DNA of 36,696 nucleotides from positions 1 through 36,696 of the IMG/VR virus record IMGVR_UViG_3300035698_007168. One strand, written 5' to 3'. The notes under the pieces were generated by a model. That model was not told the DNA's origin and searched no databases. It was given only the letters and a program-made list of their open reading frames with translations. Position 1 is the first letter of the stretch, and every line of letters begins with the position of its first letter. This DNA comes from a virus. The translations under genes were made by a program, and so were the position numbers. Below are positions 31,711 to 36,696 of this stretch, in pieces.

Positions 31711-31747
31711 ATTTTACTTGTTATGTGTTATGTGTTATGTATTTTAC
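31711..31747 (-). promoter_or_regulatory. Tandem heptamer repeats in the gp32 leader, possible autoregulatory site
   Basis: Three perfect copies of GTTATGT (31720-31740 on the plus strand; ACATAAC in the mRNA sense) are flanked on both sides by ATTTTAC (31711-31717 and 31741-31747). They lie 16-52 nt upstream of the gp32 ATG, just before the AGGAGA ribosome binding site. The mRNA here would be A-rich and unstructured. In T4, gp32 represses its own translation by binding an unstructured A/U-rich leader next to a pseudoknot, so a similar role is plausible. Confidence 0.5.
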
Positions 31748-31768
31748 GTATATGCCTTATCAGGCACT

Positions 31769-32359
31769 TTATTTAGCTGTTGTTTCAGCTATCAATGACC
31801 GAATAAATAACTTTATTCTTGGTTTGTCATAGTGTATAAATGGGCAGTATTTAAGAGCTCTATTACGTATAGAAGGCCAAATAACTGGATCCATTATCTT
31901 TTTATCCCAAATCGGGAAAAAATTCAGTTGTTCATTTAGTATAGTGAACGTTTCAAACGAGATAGTATTTCGTTTGACAAGAGAGAGAAGCTCTGGATGT
32001 TGTCCGTCGCGGCATTTGAAGACTTCGACAAAACGATCTTCAATGATTTTAATGTCTGCTTTAAACCTGTATGTGATAGACTGTTGTCGATGAAGCCATT
32101 CTGTATAAATGTCTTCTGAACCTTCGGAGAACAAGTCACCAGCCCACTTGATATCTGATCCGGAAGAGTAAAGGGATACGAGGTATCCCATAGGATCTTT
32201 GTGTTTCGCGAGTTTTGCGAAATGCCATTTATCACGTCTTTGCTCGAATGTTTGGATTTTTGCATTAGATTTTCCATTATATTTTATATAGTCGTATCCT
32301 GAAGTAGTAAAGTGCATCTTAATACCTAAGAACATTTTATACGCTTCAAATTGATTCAT
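31769..32359 (-). CDS. 59: Replicative helicase loader gp59
   Basis: 196 aa (T4 gp59 is 217). The N-terminus FEAYKMFLGIKMHFTTSGYD followed by YIKYNGKSN is the gp59 pattern, as are KDPMGYLVSLYSS, LNFFPIWDKKI and the basic C-terminal segment KPRIKLFIRSLIA. In T4, gp59 loads the gp41 helicase onto gp32-coated DNA and forks, which explains linkage to gp32. The start overlaps the gp33 stop as ATGA, so the two are translationally coupled. Confidence 0.88.
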   Translation of the reverse strand: MNQFEAYKMFLGIKMHFTTSGYDYIKYNGKSNAKIQTFEQRRDKWHFAKLAKHKDPMGYLVSLYSSGSDIKWAGDLFSEGSEDIYTEWLHRQQSITYRFKADIKIIEDRFVEVFKCRDGQHPELLSLVKRNTISFETFTILNEQLNFFPIWDKKIMDPVIWPSIRNRALKYCPFIHYDKPRIKLFIRSLIAETTAK

Positions 32360-32598
32360 ACCGGTAGCTTTGCAGTCCGAGGTAGTATATTTAAATCTTC
32401 ACCCTCGGACTGCACTACTGATTTAATCCTGAAGTTACTCTTTACTAATGAAGCAGCGACCTCAATCTCAATATCATTTTTCTCACAGTAATAAACAACC
32501 GCGTCGATATAGGACAAATTATTATCTGCTACTATATTCTCTAAATCTCTGTAAAACTTATCAGAGTCTAGCATTTTTGCGAGTTTTATTACACTCAT
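32356..32598 (-). CDS. 33: Late transcription coactivator gp33
   Basis: 80 aa with the start MSVIKLAKMLD (T4 gp33 is 112). The central part, KFYRDLENIVADNNLSYIDA followed by VVYYCEKNDIEIE, resembles the T4 gp33 helix MSYLEATTAFLEENSIPE. The end is SEGEDLNILPR, related to T4 SEAIDENLLRPS. gp33 bridges RNA polymerase and the sliding clamp for transcription from TATAAATA promoters. A longer frame reaches an ATG at 32631, but the shorter start has AAAGG 8 nt upstream and avoids overlap with the hydrolase gene. The stop is TGA. Confidence 0.8.
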   Translation of the reverse strand: MSVIKLAKMLDSDKFYRDLENIVADNNLSYIDAVVYYCEKNDIEIEVAASLVKSNFRIKSVVQSEGEDLNILPRTAKLPV

Positions 32599-32602
32599 GT
32601 TT

Positions 32603-33142
32603 TTAACCTTTATAAAAAATATGCGACCCAATTCTTCGCGTTACTGTAAAAATTCGAGCCCAGCTGGGAAATACGCCTCTTGCATGAAAAAACTTAGCAC
32701 CCCCCGTGTTATCTGGAATATTATTAATATATACATTTTCTGCGATCACTGTAACTTTATTGTAAGTTGCCTTATCAATGATCCTTCTATTAGGACTACA
32801 TACCCAAGAAAATTGACATACTCTTGATGTTCTCTGCTTGACCACGCCGCATGCAGTTCTAGGCCATCTACGGTCTTCCACACGATTCATTACGACGTTT
32901 GTTACAGCTATTTGACCTGCTCTGCTCTCACCGCGGGCTTCAAAGTAAGCATTTTCCGCGAGGCATTTTATTTGTTGTTCATCGTGTGAGTTAATTCTCA
33001 CAGGAACGTGCTGTACTTTGACAACTGGGGTAGGTGTGACTTTAGATTTGGGTACAGCAGATACAGTAGTCATTAAGATTATTGCAATCAAAAAACCTAA
33101 TACTATACCGCCAAACCATTTTGCTTTTAGTGTATGACTCAT
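32603..33142 (-). CDS. SleB-type cell wall hydrolase, membrane-anchored endolysin candidate
   Basis: 179 aa. Residues ~10-29 (FGGIVLGFLIAIILMTTVSA) form a single hydrophobic segment after a short basic N-terminus, either a signal anchor or signal peptide. Residues ~55-175 match the Hydrolase_2/SleB family: CLAENAYFEARGESRAGQIA with E68 as probable catalytic Glu, VTNVVMNRV, and VCQFSWVC. Such enzymes cleave peptidoglycan glycan strands and are common endolysins of phages of alphaproteobacteria. With a signal-anchor it could be a SAR-type endolysin working without a holin pore. It lies upstream of gp33 with a 4-nt gap, an unusual place for a lysis gene in T4-type phages. Confidence 0.85.
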   Translation of the reverse strand: MSHTLKAKWFGGIVLGFLIAIILMTTVSAVPKSKVTPTPVVKVQHVPVRINSHDEQQIKCLAENAYFEARGESRAGQIAVTNVVMNRVEDRRWPRTACGVVKQRTSRVCQFSWVCSPNRRIIDKATYNKVTVIAENVYINNIPDNTGGAKFFHARGVFPSWARIFTVTRRIGSHIFYKG

Positions 33143-33156
33143 TGTTTATTATCTTT

Positions 33157-33185
33157 AATATAACGGCATTATCCATTAAATGCAA
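33157..33185 (-). promoter_or_regulatory. Sigma70-like promoter upstream of the SleB-type hydrolase
   Basis: On the minus strand TTGCAT and TATATT are separated by exactly 17 nt and followed by AAAGATAA. The predicted start near 33150 leaves only ~8 nt before the ATG at 33142, so the mRNA would be almost leaderless; no strong ribosome binding site is seen. A very similar element lies at 36213-36241. Being host-sigma type, it would serve early transcription of gp33, gp59 and gp32. Confidence 0.55.
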
Positions 33186-33320
33186 CTACTTATTTACTAT
33201 TAGTTGTAATTAATCGAATAGATAACAATTGTTTTTGTTTGTTATACTATAGTCTATCTATCGCGCCCCTCTTACAGTAGAGTGCGTAATGCGGCTATTG
33301 TTAATATATCGTAAGAACTA

Positions 33321-33366
33321 AAAAATAGTGCCTGATAAATGACAAAACCATTAGCAGGCGCTATTT
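33321..33366 (-). terminator. Rho-independent terminator after the glycine-zipper gene
   Basis: AAATAGTGCCTG (33323-33334) pairs with CAGGCGCTATTT (33355-33366) over 12 bp with one G-U. An inner AATG/CATT pairing lies in the loop. On the minus strand the stem runs into TTTTTT. It is 22 nt past the stop of the 122-aa gene. The rest of the 245-nt gap 33143-33387 holds the promoter near 33160-33185 and otherwise AT-rich sequence with nothing recognisable. Confidence 0.85.
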
Positions 33367-33387
33367 GTTTTACTTATAATAGTTAAA

Positions 33388-33756
33388 TTAGCGACAGTCG
33401 TAAGTAGAATAGATTCTTCCGTACCTATCGATGTGTCTCATTTCATAACAACGACGCTCTGGTTGTACGTCGTAGTAGTAATAATATTGATCATTATACT
33501 CAGAGCGTGTGTTTCTACTAAGGACTGAGCCGATCACCGCACCAGCAATCGCGCCGAAAATCAGACCATTTTGATTTCTATTATTACGGTAGTTGCGATG
33601 GTGATTACGCCGATCTCTGTTTGCTTCTCTAGCATAATTCCTATCATGCTTATATTGAGATTGTTCTGCATATCCTCGATCGTTGCGATCTCTTGCAAAA
33701 GCGGGGCTAGCAGTTATTAGTCCGGCTAATACGATAGTACTTAAAAGTCTTTTCAT
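33388..33756 (-). CDS. Secreted glycine-zipper protein
   Basis: 122 aa. It has a clear signal peptide (MKRLLSTIVLAGLITASPAFA, cleavage probably after residue 21). A very basic, Tyr/Asn/Arg-rich region follows (residues ~22-63), then a glycine-zipper membrane helix GLIFGAIAGAVIGSVLS (64-80) and a Tyr-rich tail with two cysteines (C103, C121) that could form a disulfide in the periplasm. Bacterial relatives are small outer-envelope proteins of the glycine-zipper 2TM class. In a phage it may alter the envelope during infection, for example in superinfection exclusion or lysis, which is inference. The ribosome binding site AAAGGAAG is strong, and a terminator follows. Confidence 0.75.
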   Translation of the reverse strand: MKRLLSTIVLAGLITASPAFARDRNDRGYAEQSQYKHDRNYAREANRDRRNHHRNYRNNRNQNGLIFGAIAGAVIGSVLSRNTRSEYNDQYYYYYDVQPERRCYEMRHIDRYGRIYSTYDCR

Positions 33757-33783
33757 AATACTTCCTTTCTAATTGTACTTAGC

Positions 33784-34461
33784 TTATACAGTGTCTACGT
33801 TTTTAGCTTCAGCAGTGCGAAGTGTAGTAGTATCTATCGCCGCGCCTGTTTTAGCATACGCAGTAGTTTGTGAAGCATAGTTACGCATATTATTATTGAA
33901 ACGTGACTTATCTCCTACGTTAATGATCTTATGGAGATCGATTCCCATAGAAGTAGCAAGGGTGTCAGCGTTAAATTCTGCGCCAAGGAATACTACTTCC
34001 CAGCCCATATTTTTACAATTTTCGATCTTTGCTTTAATAGCTGGTAGATTATATTCCTGGCTGGCGTTTTCTTTCCCATCGGTCATAATAAGAATAACCT
34101 TGCGATCATTTTTACCTGTAGAAGCCGCATCAATGATGTTAGCAGTCGCATCATAAAGCGGGGTACCACCTCGAGGAGATGCCTCATTAATTTCAATAGG
34201 TGTGTAATCTTTGAATTTTACTTTATCACGGAGAGTCAATAGGTCAAGGACCCGCTGCGATAGCTGTAATGTATTATTCTTAACGAAATTACCACCGCCG
34301 TTATCAAATGCTGTCACAGTAATGTCGCCCTTAGCACCATCTTCAATGAGCCCTGCGACATATGTATTGATTGCTCCAATGGCATTTTCCCAACGCGAAC
34401 CACTCATAGATCCCGAACGGTCTAGAACTACATGCGCTGATACTTTTTTAGATTTAGTCAT
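33784..34461 (-). CDS. VWA-domain protein with intact MIDAS
   Basis: 225 aa, nearly all one von Willebrand A domain. The metal-ion-dependent adhesion site is complete: D14-x-S16-x-S18 (LDRSGSMSGS), T100 in RGGTPLYDA and D128 in IMTDGKE. There is no signal peptide or membrane span, so it is cytoplasmic. The C-terminal ~50 residues are polar. VWA domains usually bind partner proteins through a metal ion. The neighbouring upstream gene also ends in a VWA domain, suggesting the two act together. The ribosome binding site is weak (ATAAAG before AAAAAT-ATG). A hairpin terminator separates the two genes. Confidence 0.85.
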   Translation of the reverse strand: MTKSKKVSAHVVLDRSGSMSGSRWENAIGAINTYVAGLIEDGAKGDITVTAFDNGGGNFVKNNTLQLSQRVLDLLTLRDKVKFKDYTPIEINEASPRGGTPLYDATANIIDAASTGKNDRKVILIMTDGKENASQEYNLPAIKAKIENCKNMGWEVVFLGAEFNADTLATSMGIDLHKIINVGDKSRFNNNMRNYASQTTAYAKTGAAIDTTTLRTAEAKNVDTV

Positions 34462-34483
34462 ATTTTTTACTTTATAAACAAGA

Positions 34484-34510
34484 AGAGGGGGCCCTTAGTG
34501 AGCCCCCTCT
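34484..34510 (-). terminator. Hairpin terminator between the two VWA genes
   Basis: AGAGGGGGC (34484-34492) and GCCCCCTCT (34502-34510) pair perfectly over 9 bp around a 9-nt loop, directly beyond the DUF2828 gene stop. The following tract on the minus strand is TCTTGTTT, a poor U-run, so termination may be partial and could attenuate the downstream VWA gene. Confidence 0.7.
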
Positions 34511-34513
34511 TTA

Positions 34514-35914
34514 TTAGATGCTGTAACGGTCTATCATTACAGTAGAGCGCATGATTCCCTCAGGAGACATGGCTTCGAAATTCGCTTCAAGAACAGACTT
34601 CATAATAGCTGGTGAGAAACCAGATACAAGCGCGGTACCCTTTTCGTCGAAACGAACTGGGGCACCCTCAGATGCACGAAGATTCCAGAACACTACCGCA
34701 GGCTTTTTGTAACCAGCTTCCTGGTACTTGCGGTTGATCATTTCAAAGGCAGTATCGTCATAACCTCTGCAGCAGTTAAACTGCATATCAGAAAGAATTA
34801 GGACTGCCTGCGGCATATCTTCAGCTGCAACTTTGTTAGCAACTGCTACACGAAGAATTTCATCGAAAGCCTTGTGCAAATCAGTTGACATTCCCCAATC
34901 AGATGTTTCCATCTGGCGGATCTTCTGAGAAAGAGTACCCTTCACAGTCACGAACTTAGGAACAGAGGAGAACGTCAGGAACATGTCCTTGAACTCACCT
35001 TTGTTCTTATCTGAGCAGTATAGTCCCAGCGAGATCGCCACATCCATACAGCTCAGATTCTTCGAACCACCAACCTTATTGCCCATTGAGGCAGAAACGT
35101 CCACAAGTGGAAGAATCTTAGCATCCCCGATAAAGTCTGGCAGAGCCTTCCACTGTTCATCAGCAAGACCAGAATCACCATGGCGAACGTTCTTGACGAT
35201 GTCATATGGATATACCGCTCCAGCGTTCACCTTAACGGATGGATCGCCAGACTGTAGAGCTTCCTTGTACTCTGTGAATGCAACTGGGGCATTCTTAAGG
35301 AAAGCCTTTGAGTAACGAGACATAGCCAGAGAGGGAACGTGTGAGAAGTTAATCTCATTCCAATCCTGAGCACACATCTGAGTTTCAACAACCTTAGTCA
35401 GCTCAACAAGACGCTTACGGTAGAACTTAGGGCTCCAGCCGAAAGTATTGCGTAGATCGACAGCAACAGGCCCCTTACGTGGCATCCACTTAGCTGCTAG
35501 TCCGTTTCCAGCATCTAGAGCTTCGCGTATAAGACCAAAAGCCTTCGCCTTTACCTGCGCATCTTCAAAGATAAGCAGATCATCCCAACGACCGATTTCA
35601 GCTGTGTTAGCTAGAATTCGAGTGTTAAGAAGGTCATCACGATAGTTCTTTTCCAAGAACTTAAGGATCTGACGGTAAAGCATACGCTCACCAGCACCAC
35701 CGCGAACGTCGCGTCCCCACTGAGCAATACGCAAAGCTACGTCTCGATCTTCGTGATATGAAGTCTCGAACTCACGGGTAATATCCTTACCACGTGAAGC
35801 ACCTAGCTTGAAGAACAAGTCTGTGCTCTTTGAAAGTGAAGACTCCAATGTACGCATACCGTTTTCAGTACGTGTTTCAACTGGAGTGTTCAGAACTGCG
35901 TTTCTAAATGTCAT
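34514..35914 (-). CDS. DUF2828 protein: helical-repeat domain plus VWA domain, Ro60/TROVE-like architecture
   Basis: 466 aa. Residues ~15-250 carry DUF2828 signatures: NGMRTLESSLSKSTDLFFKL, REFETSYHEDRDVALRIAQW, RDVRGGAGERMLYRQILKFL, EIGRWDDLL, AAKWMPRKG, NEINFSHVPSLAMSRYSKAF and AGAVYPYDIV. Residues ~265-440 are a VWA domain with a full MIDAS (D272-x-S274-x-S276, T344, D376). The alpha-helical repeat plus VWA layout is that of Ro60/TROVE RNA-binding ring proteins, so RNA binding is a reasonable guess but not shown. Codon usage looks more GC-rich at third positions than in the tail genes and is closer to gp32, hinting at strong expression or separate origin. The ribosome binding site is GGAGAAATAC. 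Confidence 0.85.
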   Translation of the reverse strand: MTFRNAVLNTPVETRTENGMRTLESSLSKSTDLFFKLGASRGKDITREFETSYHEDRDVALRIAQWGRDVRGGAGERMLYRQILKFLEKNYRDDLLNTRILANTAEIGRWDDLLIFEDAQVKAKAFGLIREALDAGNGLAAKWMPRKGPVAVDLRNTFGWSPKFYRKRLVELTKVVETQMCAQDWNEINFSHVPSLAMSRYSKAFLKNAPVAFTEYKEALQSGDPSVKVNAGAVYPYDIVKNVRHGDSGLADEQWKALPDFIGDAKILPLVDVSASMGNKVGGSKNLSCMDVAISLGLYCSDKNKGEFKDMFLTFSSVPKFVTVKGTLSQKIRQMETSDWGMSTDLHKAFDEILRVAVANKVAAEDMPQAVLILSDMQFNCCRGYDDTAFEMINRKYQEAGYKKPAVVFWNLRASEGAPVRFDEKGTALVSGFSPAIMKSVLEANFEAMSPEGIMRSTVMIDRYSI

Positions 35915-35949
35915 TGTATTTCTCCATATACGGGTATCATAACCCTAAA

Positions 35950-36123
35950 TTAAATAAAACCATCGCCGATGTTTCCTTCATTGAAGGTTTGTTTTTGATA
36001 TTCACAAGCGGCTTCCCATGAATCATACGCGATTTCGCGAAAGCTGTTTCGCAAAGCACCCATAGATTGTGGAAAGGCACCTTCTGGTAGTCGCTGTTCA
36101 AACCACTCTTCGAAATCTACCAT
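35950..36123 (-). CDS. Small acidic 57-aa protein, unknown
   Basis: MVDFEEWFEQRLPEGAFPQS and onward to FNEGNIGDGFI; 57 codons plus TAA. AAAAGGAATTATATT before the ATG is a good ribosome binding site. It is acidic, with a probable helix REIAYDSWEAACEYQKQ. The gene lies 35 nt upstream of the DUF2828 gene and downstream of a sigma70-like promoter with a structured leader, so it probably is the first gene of that operon. No family is recognised. Confidence 0.65.
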   Translation of the reverse strand: MVDFEEWFEQRLPEGAFPQSMGALRNSFREIAYDSWEAACEYQKQTFNEGNIGDGFI

Positions 36124-36146
36124 AATATAATTCCTTTTAATTCAAC

Positions 36147-36196
36147 AGGTAGTTGCCTTTCGGCGTTTCATAGCAAGAAGTTGCTGTAAACTACCT
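36147..36196 (-). ncRNA. Structured leader: three-way-junction RNA candidate
   Basis: An 8-bp perfect stem (AGGTAGTT with AACTACCT) encloses two hairpins: AGCAA-CTTC-TTGCT (5 bp) and GCC-GAAA-GGC with a GNRA tetraloop. All three are perfect in the minus-strand sense. Junctions are UAC, about seven nt (AUGAAAC), and none. It lies between a sigma70-like promoter (36213-36241) and the 57-aa ORF, ending 23 nt before its ATG. It may be a regulatory leader or a processed small RNA. I do not match it to a known riboswitch class. Confidence 0.5.
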
Positions 36197-36212
36197 AAAT
36201 CTCTTATTCTTT

Positions 36213-36241
36213 AATATAGTATAAACACTTAATTAAATCAA
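36213..36241 (-). promoter_or_regulatory. Sigma70-like early promoter of the DUF2828 operon
   Basis: On the minus strand TTGATT and TATATT are separated by exactly 17 nt, followed by AAAGAATAA. The -10 box and its downstream bases match the element at 33157-33185 (TATATTAAAGA in both). A start near 36206 would put the structured leader at the 5' end of the transcript. Confidence 0.65.
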
Positions 36242-36288
36242 CTGTTTATTTCATATTTTTCTACTATATTCCATATTTGTTCAGCGCT

Positions 36289-36678
36289 CTAACCGCGACT
36301 CCCAATCTTCAAAAGATTGAAAGCTTTAAGAACACCCTTAGCATCTTCTTGCACTGGATATACTGCGATAGAAGTCAGCTGCATTCCAATATCTGGTTCG
36401 TAAAATACTTCATAGTGAAGTTTAAACTGTTTAAGAATAGCACAAACCGCTTCAAGTGCTTCTTCATCTCGAACACCAACACATGTGAAATACGTGTCTT
36501 CGGGATTGAATTCTTTGATTTGATATTCATTTAGAACTTCTCGTTCTTGACCTTTATCCCAAGATACGCGCGAATTAACACCCAGTTTGAGTGCTGCGTG
36601 AGCAGTCTGAACAAGTTGCTGTTCTGGACTAATGTCCTGTCGCGTGAAGAAGTACGCGTAGTATTTTTTATCTTCCAT
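36289..36678 (-). CDS. Peptidyl-tRNA hydrolase PTH2-like protein
   Basis: 129 aa, the usual size of the PTH2 domain. Near the N-terminus YYAYFFTRQDISPEQQLVQT is followed by AHAALKLG, the position of the family's strand and Q-x-x-H-A helix. The second half, DTYFTCVGVRDEEALEAVCA, then HYEVFYEPDIGMQLTSIAVYPV, fits the PTH2 pattern in which a D-x-G-x-T-like loop precedes the last strand. Active PTH2 enzymes release tRNA from stalled peptidyl-tRNA. The typical basic K-x-D-L-x-M segment is not well kept (TRQDIS), so activity is uncertain. An AAGG ribosome binding site precedes the ATG. It is separated from the next gene by a promoter, so it belongs to a transcript entering from beyond the window. 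Confidence 0.65.
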   Translation of the reverse strand: MEDKKYYAYFFTRQDISPEQQLVQTAHAALKLGVNSRVSWDKGQEREVLNEYQIKEFNPEDTYFTCVGVRDEEALEAVCAILKQFKLHYEVFYEPDIGMQLTSIAVYPVQEDAKGVLKAFNLLKIGSRG

Positions 36679-36696
36679 TACGAAATACCTTCATAT

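Noticed and set aside
32599-32631. Upstream ATG of gp33 (11 extra residues)
   Set aside because: The internal ATG at 32598 has AAAGG at good spacing; the upstream start overlaps the hydrolase gene, and the extra residues do not resemble gp33.
36147-36196. Assigning the leader RNA to a known riboswitch or a Y RNA
   Set aside because: The junction sequences do not match the conserved cores I know for glutamine, preQ1, purine or SAM classes, nor the Y RNA Ro-binding stem, so only a generic structured leader is claimed.
1-36696. CRISPR arrays, tRNA genes, insertion sequences or integrase sites
   Set aside because: No regularly spaced repeats with unique spacers, no cloverleaf-like tRNA sequence, no transposase or integrase gene and no terminal inverted repeats were seen. 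The repeats present are coding repeats or promoter/terminator elements.

Overview
The window is a stretch of a T4-superfamily myovirus genome. It carries most of the baseplate and tail-assembly genes, then the DNA-replication and late-transcription genes gp32, gp59 and gp33, and then a block of accessory genes. Baseplate gene order (gp48, gp53, gp27-like, gp5, gp25, gp6, gp7, gp8, then a very large DUF4815 protein) and protein style resemble the marine cyanophage / alphaproteobacterial-phage branch of the T4 superfamily more than coliphage T4. The DNA is AT-rich. A SleB-type cell-wall hydrolase would fit an alphaproteobacterial host, but the host cannot be fixed from this window. TGA is a genuine stop codon here: gp8, gp33 and the tape-measure gene all end in it, and the latter two do so in ATGA overlaps.

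Region 1 (1-24194, minus strand) is one long run of tightly packed late genes, read from 24194 leftward. In order: a small unknown protein, gp48, gp53, a gp27-like hub, a lysozyme-less gp5 spike, a separate needle/tip protein, an unknown 203-aa protein, gp25, gp6, gp7, gp8, a 1697-aa DUF4815 protein, a 707-aa structural protein, a 72-aa coiled-coil protein, a repetitive 580-aa fibre-like protein, and a collagen-like fibre gene that runs off the left edge. A GIY-YIG homing endonuclease, broken by an in-frame TGA, sits on the opposite strand between gp25 and gp6 with its own late promoter.

Region 2 (24272-30737, plus strand) diverges from region 1. It holds the gp4 head-completion nuclease, a conserved unassigned protein, a tail-tube-like protein, a tail/hub assembly chaperone with a probable -1 programmed frameshift, a tape-measure candidate, and a virion protein with both a lysozyme-like and an M15 peptidase domain. 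Regions 1 and 2 meet at a perfect 16-bp palindrome made of two back-to-back TATAAATA late promoters.

Region 3 (30784-36678, minus strand) carries gp32, gp59, gp33 and the SleB-type hydrolase. Upstream of these lie a glycine-zipper secreted protein, a VWA protein, a DUF2828 VWA protein (architecture like Ro60/TROVE proteins), a 57-aa ORF with a structured leader, and a PTH2-like peptidyl-tRNA hydrolase. gp33 is the T4-type coactivator of late transcription, which fits the TATAAATA promoters of regions 1 and 2. There is no gene-free stretch longer than 300 bases; the longest, 33143-33387, holds a promoter candidate and a terminator.
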